A DNA stretch of 64,000 nt from Macrotrachela quadricornifera. Its lineage: Eukaryota > Rotifera > Eurotatoria > Philodinida > Philodinidae. The position numbers and the translations under genes are program-made. Shown in pieces: positions 1 through 12,300 of this stretch. The stretch covers positions 470,509 to 534,508 of the forward strand of contig JAJEKB010020950.1 of assembly GCA_022393335.1 (NCBI GenBank). Direction: 5' to 3'. The notes below the pieces were generated by a model. The model was not told the origin of the DNA. It ran no database searches and saw only the letters and a list, made by a program, of their open reading frames with translations. Positions within the stretch are counted from its first letter, which is position 1. Each line of letters starts with the position of its first letter.

Positions 1-189
1 AGCAATTGAATGGTGTTGTTCGGACAGCACACGTTTATACATTTCAAGAGCTGTTGTGAAAATAATCCAATGCATTATCATAGTCTTTCTTGTCTAGAAA
101 CACCACCAGTATTCATTATTGTTTTTGTTTTACTTAGATGATCACACGTTAGGGAAGTTAGCGGCAGATTCGAGTAAAATCGGGAAACA

Positions 190-1520
190 TTCGCCCGCAA
201 AGCTGTGTCAAAAACCACGACCACTGTGCCTTGTAAAGCGTCGAATATACCACACTTCCCCATAATTTTAAAACCCACGAAACCAAAATCAAGCACTAAA
301 AAAATTTCAAATACACCATTTTCAAGCTATATTTTAGCTAAAAACACGCCTATTAGTAGCGGATATTCACCTACAAAGCTGTGTCAATAAAAATATTAGG
401 TGTGTCTAGCACAACTCAACGAGATCTATCAAGCCCACACCACTCTAAAAATCATATAACGCAAAACCACCAAAAACAACCATCCAGGAACAGGGGCGTA
501 GCCAGGATTTTTAGACCAATGGGCAAACTTCTCATATGTCAAAAAAAACTATGGGCAAAATGGGCAAATTTTTTTGAGATGGGCCAAAACTATTTTCCTG
601 CAAAAATTTATTGATAAGTAAAAAATCAAATAATGAAATGTAGCTCTTTTAACAACAAAAAATAATGAAATGTGGTTCTTTTAATATTACAAAAGAATGA
701 AATATAGTTCTAATATCACAAAAAAATGAAAAATTGTAGTTAAATAAAGTACTGTGTCGTTTTTCATTCGACATAGCTTAGTGTTTGTATTTTTTTTTAA
801 ACAGAACAACAGAATAATAAGTGCACAATTGTATATATACATGTTCTTTTTTTTCAATCATAGACGGAAGATGAACTATAACCCATCTCGTCCAGTTTAT
901 CATCTTGTTTCTTCGTCTGTATCAGTGTTATAAGAGAAGATGAAAGAAAAAAAAGAACAAGTATGCATACATACATACAATTGTGCACTTGTGATTTTAT
1001 TGTTCTGTTTAATTTTTCACAGAAAGAACAACCAAAGAGTGCATGTAATGATTCAGACGGAGGAAAAGAAATACGGATACTATCTAATTCAAAGAGAAAA
1101 GGCAATTCTGAAAAACTAAAATTTCAATGGGCAAAAATTTGCTAAGAAAAATTACAATGGGCAAACCTCAAAATGAAATGGGCAATTGCCCATTTGCCCC
1201 CCTCTTGGCTACGCCCCTGTCCAGGAAGCCAAAACGACGAAAATATGCAACTCAAACGCCGTGATATTCGTTAATAAAGCTGTGTCCAAAAAATATATAA
1301 GTGTGTCTTACGCAACTCGCCAACCTCTATCCACTGGTATATAATTGAAATAGTTTTCAACCGAAAAAAACTCTCCTACAGACATATACCGACCCCATTG
1401 ACACGTTCTCACGTGTAATCTATTCTGAGATTCGCTTTGTCGATTGTGTCAAGTATCGAAGTGAGTGTGTCTTACAGAACTCGACGAGTTCTATCGATTG
1501 GTATATGATTCAATTCATTC
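190..1520. repeat. Degenerate satellite, about 165-bp unit
   Basis: A phrase containing GCTGTGTC, followed by a GTGTGTCT...CAACTCG...CTATC block, recurs at about 202, 378, 1279 and 1442. After subtracting the inserted hAT-type element at 491-1219, the spacing is about 163-176 bp, so this is a decayed tandem array with a roughly nucleosome-sized period. No coding sequence is seen here; short open frames cross the repeat in several phases and look incidental. Bases 1-189 hold nothing I recognise. Confidence 0.6.
491..1219. mobile_element. hAT-type MITE, 729 bp, 8-bp TSD
   Basis: Both ends read CAGGGGCGTAGCCA inward as inverted repeats. The element is flanked by perfect 8-bp direct repeats TCCAGGAA at 483-490 and 1220-1227. 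An 8-bp duplication and a CAGGG end are hallmarks of the hAT superfamily. Inside, about 797-855 and 945-1010 form a second inverted repeat around GTGCACAATTG. No transposase is present, so it is non-autonomous. It interrupts the 165-bp satellite. Confidence 0.88.
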
Positions 1521-1599
1521 TGATTCAAGAAAATACTCACGCTTGCCAAATGCCAGTCCCAATCCTCTCAGCTAAAGAATAAGGTATCCTGTCTTTCTA

Positions 1600-2170
1600 A
1601 AAAAAAGCGTGCCATACAGAACTATTAAGGGTTTTAGACAAGATTATGAACCGTTTTAGGTTTCGTTCGTTTATTAATAAACCATCGAAAGGTTTTAGAC
1701 AATTTTAAGAACCATAACATTTGAAATATGGTTGTAGAGATTCAGAAGAGTTTGTTTCATCCTGCACCATTTTTTTTCGTAAAAAACCAGAAAAAGTACA
1801 AAATGGTTCGAAAGATTCAATAGAGTTCTATCTCGCACCAGTTTTTTTCCTAAAGGACCATAACAGATAAACAAATGGTTCTAGAGATTTAGAAGAGTTT
1901 TGTCTCATTTATTTTCGTAAAGATCCATAATAGATAAAAAGCGGTTCTAGAGATTTTAAAAGGTTTCATCCCGCATCATTCATTTTTGTAGAGAACCGTA
2001 ACAGATAAAAAATGGTTCTAGAGATTGAAAAGAGTTCTCTCCCGCACCACTTATTTTTGTAAAGAATCCTAACAGATGAAAAATGGTTCTAGAAATTTAG
2101 AATGCTTCTATGTCACGCCACACTTTTCGTATGAAGAACTTCCTCCACAAAAATGGTTCTAGAGCAAGTT
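1600..2170. repeat. Minisatellite, about 85-bp unit
   Basis: About six units repeat the order AATGGTTCTAGAGATT, AGAGTT, CCCGCACCA, TTTTTGTAAAG, CCATAACAGAT. The units are diverged. A related segment in opposite orientation occurs at about 5570-5685, so the two blocks could be arms of one larger element (see findings). Confidence 0.65.
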
Positions 2171-2499
2171 ACTTGAACCTTTTTGATTGACTCACTTATT
2201 CGTAATATCTGATATAATTTGCTATTGGATTCCTGATTTCTTCAATACCCATGCTTATCTTTTTCAAATACTGAATTTCGAATTAAATTGTATGTTGCGC
2301 TAAGTATGCAGAACTCAAAGAGCTTTACTATACGCTTTAATTATGGCACAATGGCACGAAGTCACACTAAAATTGTCTTAATCTTATAGGTTTCATGTGA
2401 AAACTCTTCAAGACTTCTCAGCAGAAAGATTCGCAGTGTCTCTGTTTAATTTATTGTCGACAGATAGAGATTCATAGCATTTCATATAGACATAAGGAT

Positions 2500-3065
2500 T
2501 AACATAGAAATGAAGAATTAGATAAATAACAAAACGAGCTAAGTATATAAATAAGATGTCAGTCCCAAACATCCCGAGTTACTGACAGATGCAATATATC
2601 AAATATAGGAACGCAGATTATATTAGATATAAGGGAAGAGATATAAAAGACGTTTAGAGAGGAGTATGAGGGTAAATATAGAATAAGTTGGTAAGCAAAA
2701 GAAATAAGAAGGTCAGACATAGAATTAAATGGTTAGATATATGAATAAGGGTTAACCTGGTATGCTTAGCCCTTCTTCCTATATCGAACCAATTAAGTCC
2801 ATCCTTAATCCATTACCTCTATGCTTAGTTCCGTCATTCTGCTCTAAACCACCTGTTTCAAAATATAACCCTTTATTTGTCTCCTTCATCCCTTATTTTT
2901 ATTCTTAATCTTTTAATATCATTCGTAACCTTTTATTTCTATATCTAAACTTGTATTTTTATAGAGATAGGAGGTTAGATATAGCATTAAGTTGCTAAAG
3001 ATAGACATAAAAGCTTAAGCATAGATATAAGGCATTAAGGGTAGGATTAACGAGTTAAGCATATC
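2500..3065. repeat. Minisatellite, GTTAAG/ATAAG-type units, left block
   Basis: Diverged units built on motifs such as AGGTTAGATATAG and ATAAGG. From about 2760 to 2950 the strand sense of the motif flips (CCTTATTT, CTATATC, TTAATCC), so the block contains an inverted segment. No gene is seen. The following stretch 3066-3600 is not repetitive and holds only short chance frames. Confidence 0.5.
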
Positions 3066-3599
3066 GGATAATCCAAAAGTTACCGAATCGTCTTTGAGTG
3101 TCCATAACTTTCGATAGAAAAGGGAATAGATCTGCAATTTTCACTGTCGAAAAGAGATGAAGAAGGTCTATCAAATCGTATATTACACACTGTTCTAATA
3201 CGTTTTTCATTCAGAAACTTGAAAATCTATGTACTATGTGCAATCGCCAAAGTGAATATTTAACTTTTAGAAATTCATTGGAATCACTAATGAATGATCT
3301 AGAAAACTACTCATAGCCCGCATCTTTAGCTTTAGTCACTCAGAAAATAATGGAAACAGTTTATTCAGAAACTTAAATGAATTTTGTAAAATTCACTTTG
3401 ATGATTACACGCAATACATTGACTTGTTCAAAATCTTGGTAGAAAAAAGTTTCATAAAATTTGGTAAAAAAATGTGTAACATACAATTTAATGCGCTTTT
3501 GTCTCCTCTTTTCAATAGTGAAAGGTGTAGACTTTTAACTGATTCCTATCCAAAGTTATTCGTAATCAAAGGCTGCACGATAACTTTGCGACCACCCTG

Positions 3600-5150
3600 T
3601 AAATATAAAAGTTTAGATACAGAAATAAATGTTTGAATAGATAAATACGAACTTAAGCACAGGCATGGCATTTTGAAAGTAGAATTAAGGATTATTTATA
3701 GAAGTAAGGGCTAAGTATAGATTTAGGAGGTTAAGTACAAAAATAAGGAGTTAATGATAGATTGAGAGAAGTAAGTATAGACATGAGAAGTTAAGAACAG
3801 ATTTAGGAGGATAAGTATAGAGGTAAGAGGATAGGTATAGAAGTCAGAGGCTTAGGATAGATTTAAAGGGATAAGCATAGAAGTAAGAGGATAGGTGTAA
3901 AAATAAGGAGTTAAGAACAGATTAAGGGGAATAAGTATAGAAGTGGTTAAGGGTAGTTTTAGGAAAATAAATATAGAAATAAGCGATTAACAATAGACTT
4001 GTGGGAATAAGTATAGAAGGGAATAGGCACGAAAATAAGAAGTTAAGAATAGATTTAGGGAGATAGGTATAAAAATAAGGGGTTAATGATAGATTTAGAA
4101 GGATAAGCATAGAAGTAAGGGAATGGATATAGAAATAAGGATTCAAGAACAGATTAGAGAGATAAGTATAGAAGTAAAGGATTAAGGATAGATTTAGGGG
4201 AATAAGCTTCGAAATAAGTGATTAAAAATAGATTTATGGGGATAGGTATAGAATAAGGGGATAAGTATAGAAGTAAGCGAATAGTTGTAGAAATAAGGAA
4301 TTAACCCTTTACCCCGCATAGCGATTCCAGAAGAGCTACTGATAAAACGACCATTGGAATAGAGTATTGGTGCCTCCAATATGCTAAAAGTGTGGTCAGA
4401 TCGATCAAATGCAGACTTGAGTTTTACGGTACTTTGCTGAGGGGGAGTAGGGGGATCGACTTGAAAACAATCTCGGGGGCTTTCCGTAATACTGATGTAG
4501 TTCGGCCAAAAAAGGTCGTAGAGAACTCGGAGACGTCTTATTTTGTACAGAATTATTTGCTCTATAATATTACATGGTTTAAACAAAACTTTATTGTCGG
4601 GTTGTGGACGTCGAGAAGCTAAGGTCTTGGTTTTTTGGAAATCCTCCAGTGACCATTCTGTGCTTTACCATATCTTACCTACCTGATTCTTTTCAAATTT
4701 TTGAAACTTATATAATCCACTAGTGGACACTTTCCTCAATGTAAATCATACAGCACGTCACCGAGATATGTATTGCTTAGAGGTAGAAAAAGCATTTTAA
4801 AAACAAATTTCGTTTTTTTACATTTTTTCGGAATCATCGATTTTATAAGGCGTCTATCTCGGAACTAGTATAGCGAAAAAAAGATTTTTTTACTAGTCGA
4901 TAGCCCATGAAGTTTACTATAAAAAGTACTCTTGGAGTTTTTGAATCGCATGCTTTCTTTATTTTCTGCAATCGTTCTACAAATGGCCATTCCAGTGGCC
5001 TCGGGGGGGGGGGGGGGAAAGGGTTAAGGATAGATTTAAGGAGATAAGTATAGAAGTAAGGAGTTAAGAACAGATTTAGGAGAATAAGTATAGAAGTAAA
5101 GGATTATGAATAGATTTAGGGGTATAAGTATAGAAGTAATAGGTTAGATA
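3600..5150. repeat. Minisatellite, ATAAGTATAGAAGTAAGG units, split by an insertion
   Basis: Dozens of units of about 20-24 bp alternate the phrases GATTTAGGGG, ATAAGTATAGAAGTAAGG and GTTAAG. The array runs to 4304, is interrupted by the TTAA-flanked element at 4305-5023, and resumes in register at 5024-5145. Reverse-strand open frames here encode low-complexity repeat peptides rich in Tyr, Phe, Leu and Ser and are not credible genes. Confidence 0.85.
4305..5023. mobile_element. piggyBac-type MITE, TTAA TSD
   Basis: TTAA occurs at both borders (4301-4304, 5024-5027). The ends are CCCTTTACCCC on the left and, reading inward, CCCTTTCCCCC on the right, ending in a run of about 15 C/G. Removing the element and one TTAA restores the minisatellite unit exactly, which is strong evidence of insertion. 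A TTAA target and a CCCTTT end point to the piggyBac superfamily. No transposase is present. The poly-G length may be an assembly approximation. Confidence 0.85.
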
Positions 5151-5492
5151 TGGAGTGTGAGCAGTCGACAAGATACCCCAATGTGCTTTCTTTCTATTAT
5201 CAGCTGATAACCTAACCGTATTCGGGCCAAATTATCGCATTCATCGCTAAATTACTAAATTTAAAATATTAGCTGTTGATGAGTGTCTTATACGAAATTA
5301 TTCAGTCCTTTAAGAGCAATGAAACACAACTTTGGGGACTAAATAATTTCGTATAAGATTTCCATTAACAGTGAATATTTCAGATTTAGTAATTTAGCGA
5401 TGAGGGTGATAATTTGGTTTGAATACGATTGGATTATTAACTGATAATAGAAAGAAAACAAATGGGGATATCATGTCGACTGCTTACGCCTA
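5151..5492. mobile_element. Foldback MITE, TA TSD, 342 bp
   Basis: Arms of about 145 bp are inverted copies of each other: AGTCGACA...TCTATTATCAG on the left and its complement on the right, meeting near 5310-5340. TA occurs at both borders (5149-5150, 5493-5494). It has no coding capacity. This is a Tc1/mariner-like target, but family assignment is not possible from the ends alone. Confidence 0.75.
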
Positions 5493-6699
5493 TATAGAAT
5501 TAACTAAAAATATTAGCTTAAACGGGTTCAATGCACTTTTTTGCCAGACTAGAACCATTTTTAGAAGAACAAATAAAAGATTGGAGCTAAAACCATTTTA
5601 TGCTAGAACCTTTAAAGGATTTTAAAATGGTACCCAGATCTAGAACCCTAAAAGGTTCAGTATGCCACGATTTTTTTTAGAGGGAATCATTGTGTTCGAA
5701 AATTTTTACGACCATTCGAGACAAAAGTTGTTGGGAATGTTTGGAAACTACAGCCATACCAATGTGCACTAAAGTTATATGATCTCTCAAACGATTGATT
5801 ACGTTCGTTGCATGTTGTATCGCATTTGCAATCAGAAACTCGGTCTCGCAGAGAATTATCACGATTAATCAATGTACGTTCTACTCTACTGCTGCTATTT
5901 TTATTTACAGTGCTAACACGTTTTGGTATCGTACATAGCTCGCCACATCTTTATGGTTGTGTACCTGTACGATCTCTAGTTTTTGAATTATTATTCATTT
6001 TTCGGAACGATTCACATTATTCGTTCGAATCACCTAAAGCATTCGACACCGTACAATAAAACCATCGAAATACTTCGTAGACTTGAGTCACTCTTAATCT
6101 ATCCCATTACATAATCACATTCTACTATTCGATTTTTTTTCCTTTGGACACTCGGCATTCGATACTGAATCAATAACTTTTGTCTTCGTACATCACACTA
6201 CGCGACAATGATAATACACCATTTTTTTCTTTTTCTATTCAATTATGCTATTGTCTGTTAAAATTCGTGAACATAGTCGACATTTAATCAAACATTTCAA
6301 AGAATTTCTACATATACACGCTTCGCCAATATTGGTACTTGTACGCCTTTAATGATAAAAATTTGGGTTTTCATCAGTTTGTTTTTCTCGTTTCTTCTTC
6401 GTCAATCGTTCGTACTTGTCGTCTTCAAACGTCAGAGTCTACCGGACGTTATACGTATGACTCATCATCGTTCTCGCAGTTTTTATCGGATAATTAATCG
6501 ATTAAGTATATCGATATCGCTCACAAGATTGTTTATTCGTCGTCCATGAACATGTCGTATTTTTTAATTCATTATTGGTTTATTGCGCGTCGTTATCTTA
6601 TTCAATTTTTCTATTTCATATGTTTTTTTTTGTGTTGTTTCTTGCTCTTTTATCATGAAATGTGCGTGGACACACATTTTTTGGTTGTTGGGGAGGATA

Positions 6700-7915
6700 T
6701 GGTGTCCTTTGAGCGAAAAACCGATGAGCGAACGTCTTTTTAGCGAAAAAATATCAGCGAAAAACAAAATAGCGAAACCATATTTCAGCTAAAATGCATA
6801 TAAGCGAGAAGCAAATTCGCGAAAGATAAAGTAGCGAAAAAACAGATTAGCGAAAAATAAATTAGCGAATGTGCAAAGTAGCGAAAACCAATATCGCGAA
6901 AGTTGTTTCAGCGAATTTTTTTCGAGTGAATTTCGACTGTTTATCAGTAACAGTGATTCAGAGTACTGGCTGTGTACAACTCGTAACTCTCGTCCGTTAA
7001 ATCAAATGATTCACGACTATATTTTATTATTTTCCTATTCTGGTATTATTTTAAGGTACTGATCTGTTATTCTATTCTATTCTTTTTTTCTTGGTAAATA
7101 TTCTTATACACATAATACTCATTCACCAGTGTTGTGGTCTTCACCTACGGTTAAATCATATTGTTATTACCCGTATTTTCACTTATGCATATACTATCAG
7201 TTTATTCCTAAGAAAACTTCACCCACACTCAACAAAAACATATCAGCTATTTATATCAAAGATTCCTCATGAGAGGAATATTCCTATAAGTCAATATCTC
7301 TCCTTTGGAAAAACCTCGATATAATGATAATCGAAAAAAACGGAAAGAAACGATAGCGAAATACCGTACAGAATAAAAGAAAGAAATAGATATAAATGAC
7401 ACCCTCATCCTCACTCTCACTCTTACCCTCATTCTCATCCTCATCTTACCCACACCCTTATCCTCATCCCTCATCGACCGTGGCAAATCTGGTGACGGAT
7501 TAGCTGCATTCGTTGCTCAAAGTGGAAAAAAATCTACCTAAATGTTTCTCTTTAATTTAATTTTTCTACGTTTAATTTCATATCATTTTATATTTATATA
7601 TCTTAAATTTGCTGCTTAAATAAAGTTCAACGTAATCTTTACTTAGTTCGAAGTCAAAATTTTCGCCATTTTATGTTTTGCTATCTTGCTTTTCGCAATT
7701 CGCGCAAAAGTATTTTCGCTATCAAATTTTTTCGCTGAAGATTACTTTCGCTAATGACATGTTTCGCTGAATTTGACTTTCGCGACATTTACATTTCGCT
7801 ATAATAACTTTCGCTAAACAGTTTTCTCGCGAAAAAAATTTTCGCTGATTTTTTTTTCGCTCCTTTGATTTCGCTGAAAAGTTTCGCTATTTTTGCTTTC
7901 GCTGAATGGTCACCA
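6700..7915. mobile_element. TA-flanked MITE with AGCGAAA subterminal arrays
   Basis: The left end reads TGGTGTCCTTTGAGCGAAAA and the right end, inward, TGGTGACCATTCAGCGAAAG. TA flanks both (6698-6699, 7916-7917). Just inside the left end about 14 copies of AGCGAAA occur every 14-15 bp (6710-6915). Just inside the right end about 20 copies of the complement TTTCGCT occur with similar spacing (about 7655-7905). The centre is AT-rich, unique sequence with a CTCATC microsatellite. No transposase is present. Regular motif arrays next to the ends could be transposase-binding sites (inference). Confidence 0.8.
7401..7475. repeat. CTCATC/CTCACTC microsatellite
   Basis: Imperfect hexamer and heptamer repeats of CTCATC and CTCACTC, lying in the centre of the AGCGAAA element. 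A reverse-strand frame across it gives an Arg/Met/Val-rich repeat peptide and is not a gene. Confidence 0.7.
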
Positions 7916-8496
7916 TACCGTGGGGAGGTATGTTACAGACATGTTATCTCGTGCCTTCACATTTGCTCACGTTGTTCGTATTGCTTGCCTCAATGTGCAT
8001 TCTTTCTCTTTTCCTTTCTCTTTCTCTTTCTCTTTTTCATCTTGGTATTCTTGTATGCTTTTTATTGCTTTTTATGATTATCATTCGAGTAGGAATATAC
8101 ATACAAGGGAGTCGAAGAAGGACCTCTGATATAAGGAAACTTGAATATTTTGTTTGTGATCTCCTGATCATCTGAACAAATAGTCAAGCACTCTTTACGA
8201 TTACGCCGAAAACCATCTAATGAGACTGCCGAAGCAACAATCGAAATCGCGATCATGGTAAGCTTTGATTCACACCCTCATTCGTTATACTTTAACAGCA
8301 GTATAAATGTATCTAATTTTTTAAATAAATTAGTTATTAATTGATTCTTTTTATTTTTGCGGTATTTTGCTGAGTTTTTCAACATAACAAATATAGCAGA
8401 ATATGTTGGTATTTAGATAGTTAATAAGATTTCGTTTAGTGTGCCTCCATGATGGTTTCCATATTTTCCCTTACTTGGTGAAAAACCTTAATCGGT

Positions 8497-8986
8497 TACT
8501 ACAATCCTTTTTACATTAATTAGGTAGATTGTCGAGAGCCCTGTATCTATGATATTAATTTGGCATCTTTTGATTGGAGCGTTAGTATCAAAATGACTGA
8601 TCTTATCTTCGTAAACGTGTTTTTTCTATGCTTGGGGAGAAACAAAAATTTTAAAAATGTTATATAGTGAAACATTTTGAAGAAAAGGTTTTAAAAGGTC
8701 AACAATTTATGATATAATGAAACGGTATGAACTTAGTTTAAAATTTTTAGAATAAATTGTTTTTAAACGGGAGAAACGTACGCTCTAACTTTGTGAAAAG
8801 TCCTTTCGCTAAAATGTTTCATTATATAACATTATTAAAATTTTTGTTTCTCCTCAAGCATAGAAAAAACACGTTTATGAAGATCAGTCATTTTAATACT
8901 AACGCTCCAATCAAAAGATGCCAAATTAATATCATAGATAGAGGGCTCGATAATCTATCTAATCAATGTAAAAAGGATTCTTCGTA
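8497..8986. mobile_element. Foldback element with about 190-bp arms
   Basis: Bases about 8497-8692 are repeated inverted at about 8797-8986 with a 100-bp spacer. Shared landmarks include AATCCTTTTTACAT, ATTAATTTGGCATCTTTTGA and TTTTTTCTATGCTTG. The arms are diverged and the termini and target duplication are not clear, so the borders are approximate. It is probably an old MITE. Confidence 0.6.
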
Positions 8987-9347
8987 TTGCTCTTTTATAT
9001 ATTTTTAAGCTTTGAACATTTTGTCCGGATAATTTCCGACCACCTGTTATATGTGATCCGTAACCCAAAGGTTGAATTGAACAAATTCAATCGTGGGTGA
9101 TACGGAATGGCACATATATTATTATGCTTTCATATCCAAATAATGCATAACTTATAAACTGAATATCTTTGCTCAGGTTTCTTATCAGCATCTCATATTT
9201 TAAATTTATTAGTTTCCCAGCGGAAGTGATCATTAAGCCGAAGCATGGTTACTTAATTCATTTATTAGTACATACCGGACCATTTTTAGATCGGATGATC
9301 ATCGATATTTCGTTTAGTTTCAGAACTATAGCTATCAAAAATCAACG

Positions 9348-12300
9348 ATGCCCTTCAATTATCCTAACCAAACTCCAATTGACTATATCAATCCGCAACC
9401 AATTTATGGTCGGCCAGTAAATATGTATTCATTTCCAGACAAAGTTGATGTGCTCATTGTCGGCGCTGGCCCGGCTGGTTTGATGGCTGCTAACGCTTTG
9501 TCAAGTTTCGATGTTACTGTTCGTGTAATTGATCAACGTCCGATGAGTATCATTGCTGGCCAGGCAGATGGCATTCAACCACGAACAATCGAAGTATTTC
9601 AAAGTTATGGTCTTGCTGGTCGTCTATTGAGAGAAGGCAATCAGATGTGGTATGTTTTCATTCATTTTTCAAACATGAATAGGAAGCTAGTCAGGCATGA
9701 ATTCAATAGAATATCGATCCTAAAAGTGATTTGAGTGAATCTTTGGATAAACAATCGCATTTGTTAAAAACTTTTATTTTTGCATATTTTGCATTTGGTC
9801 AATGTGGAGTGACCAAGAGACATCTTTGACAAAAAACAGAGATGAAAGTTTATATGTGAAAATGGCAAAATTTAGATTTTTTTTTTTTTTTAAAAGATAT
9901 CAGTATTTCCATGGACGCTCAGTCATAAAAGGAGAAAATCTGCTGACTTTCTAAAACCAACGATTTAGTTAAAACCGGTCTGGAATGGAGGAGGACCCAA
10001 ACCGTTTATGCTGATCATTTTGACTATTTTTTTGCTGTTTTCATCGAAAAAAATGATGTTAGGATAAAATATTCTAAATGCCTAGTTGTGACAAATCCGT
10101 ATGATAACTATAAAGCACTGTATGACAGAGCTAGGACGAAAGTAGAGGTACTTGCGTTTTTCGCACGTTTCGAGTAAAAAGTACAAGTACAAGCAAAATA
10201 TCTTTACTTGCTATACTTGTACTCGCCCGAGCTCTGCTGTATGAATGAGACGTGTCCACTATTTTGATCCTAGCATCGATACTGTTCGATGAAAACAGAA
10301 ACAAGATTTAGAAAAATGGCCGGTACAAAATATTTTACGAAATGGATTATCTACTGAAATATCGAAGATCTTTCTGTTCTTATGGTTAAATGCTGATATG
10401 AATATCCTGGTTTTCTAAAGAACAATTTGAATCTGGAGGGCGGGGTGTCCAATAAATATCACTGTGATAATAAAACTTAAATTTATCCATTTCAGTTTAA
10501 TCACATGAATAGATTTTTGGTTATCAGTAGAGTTTGGCTCAAAGTTCTTTTTATTACAGATAATATAAAGAAATATTCTATTAAGAGAGGATCAATGAGA
10601 AAATTACCCGAAGTAACCACCCTGTTGTATTATAATAGAAAATTTGGAAGTCTCCAAAATTATTCGCTTATGGCTAAGCAAAGAACTTTGATCTCTTCCT
10701 TAATACATGAAAAAAGTGTACAAAATTAAAAATCAAAACGGACACCACGATCAATCCTTTTGATAAAAATAACTTTAATATAGCATTGAGATAATCTTAA
10801 GTAACAATTTTAGAGATCTGTAAGAGAGCCTCAAATCACGAGAAATTCCGAAAAATCCCGTCATGCGGGACAATCGGGATTGCCCTGGAATCTTTTTGCA
10901 GCGCGACAAGCGTGATCGGGATAATAAAGAAAAAAAAAAGTCCCGAACTTTTCATTGTTATATAAAAATGTGCACTAAACTTTCCCTATTCTTATTTCAA
11001 ATAAATATCTTACTATTTTGACAAATAATGAAAAAAATAGTGAGAAATTTATCTATAGCTATTCATCATCTCTATCTCCCTCAATTGTTGTTTCATCAAT
11101 TTCCTCAGTTTCTATAAATAATTTAATTCTTTTATTTGATATTGTTGATGTTGTTGAATCAGCTGAAATTAGAGGTGAAAACCTATTGTTATCCTGTTAT
11201 TCCCTCGACTGAAGAGAGGGTGATACGGAAAAAAGTGAAATGCGTTTGTGGGTCTGTGTCAGGGTCAAAAAAACATCAGACATGGGAAAAAAATTAAAAG
11301 ATCACAAAAATTAAAAATTAACCTTTCGCGAAAGGTTTTTGACACCGAGGTATGACACTTGTTCAACAGCCTTGCTGATTGTGGTGATACCTGAATTCAT
11401 CAATTGATGTTAGGAATTGGTGAGGTTTGGTATTTTTCATCGAAAACAAGTGATTTTTCACGAATTAAGGTTTTCACTATGGCGTGTGATGAACACCATT
11501 GCTTATTGTGCTGGTACCGGAAGTGATCAATGGAGGTATATCGTAGTATTAACTTCGTTAGAAGTGTTTATTCCCTCCACTGAGAGGACGACCATACGAA
11601 AAAACTAAAATGAGTTTCTGTGTCTGTCGCTGGTCACAGGTCTAAGGCCCGATCTGAAAAAATATTTATTTGACGCAAAGGTGTTCGAGGTTGAGGAATC
11701 CGAATCTGACATTACTTTTTCAAAATGTTTTGAGATTAATATTTCTTCATAAAGGATACTCCCTTGACTGATGGGTGGGTCATATGAAAAAAAAACAGTT
11801 TGCTTGCTTGCTTATCATCGGGATCAATGGTCAGAAAAACCTGTTCTTAGAAAAGTCGATCGAAGAATCACAACTTTAAGGTCAACTTGACGCATTTCGT
11901 TTAACCAAAGGTTTTCGGAATCGGGGAATTCAGTGGCATATTAATTTTTTAAAATTTCTAAATGAGTGTTGTACGTCATAAAAGGATTTTACCAAGAAAA
12001 TAATGATTTTTTATAAAGTTTGACCCAAGATTCTTCTGGGTGAGAAATCGAATAGCATTATTAGTCTTTTAATTTTTTCAAATAATTTTTTTGCTTAAGA
12101 AATGATTTTTCAAAGAAAATAATAATTTTTAACAAAGTTTTACCAAAGTAACCGGGGTCGAGAAATAGATTGATGATGCAAGTTTTTTAAAACTTTTTTG
12201 AGATTAATGTTTTTACACAAAGGACAGATTGTTTTACAAAAAGAACTTTTTTTTATAAAATTCGATCAGAGGTAATTGACGTCGAGAACTTAAATCGACT

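Noticed and set aside
3922..4586. Reverse-strand open frames of 74 and 130 codons
   Set aside because: They are translations of the ATAAGTATAG minisatellite (and of part of the inserted TTAA element); the peptides merely repeat the array unit.
2500..5150. CRISPR-like regularly spaced repeats
   Set aside because: The units are contiguous, diverged and without unique spacers, in a eukaryotic setting; this is a minisatellite.
7865..8175. Overlapping + frames with Phe/Ser-rich stretches
   Set aside because: They run through the CTTTCTCTTT microsatellite and the TTTCGCT array; the hydrophobic run is low-complexity DNA, not a membrane protein.
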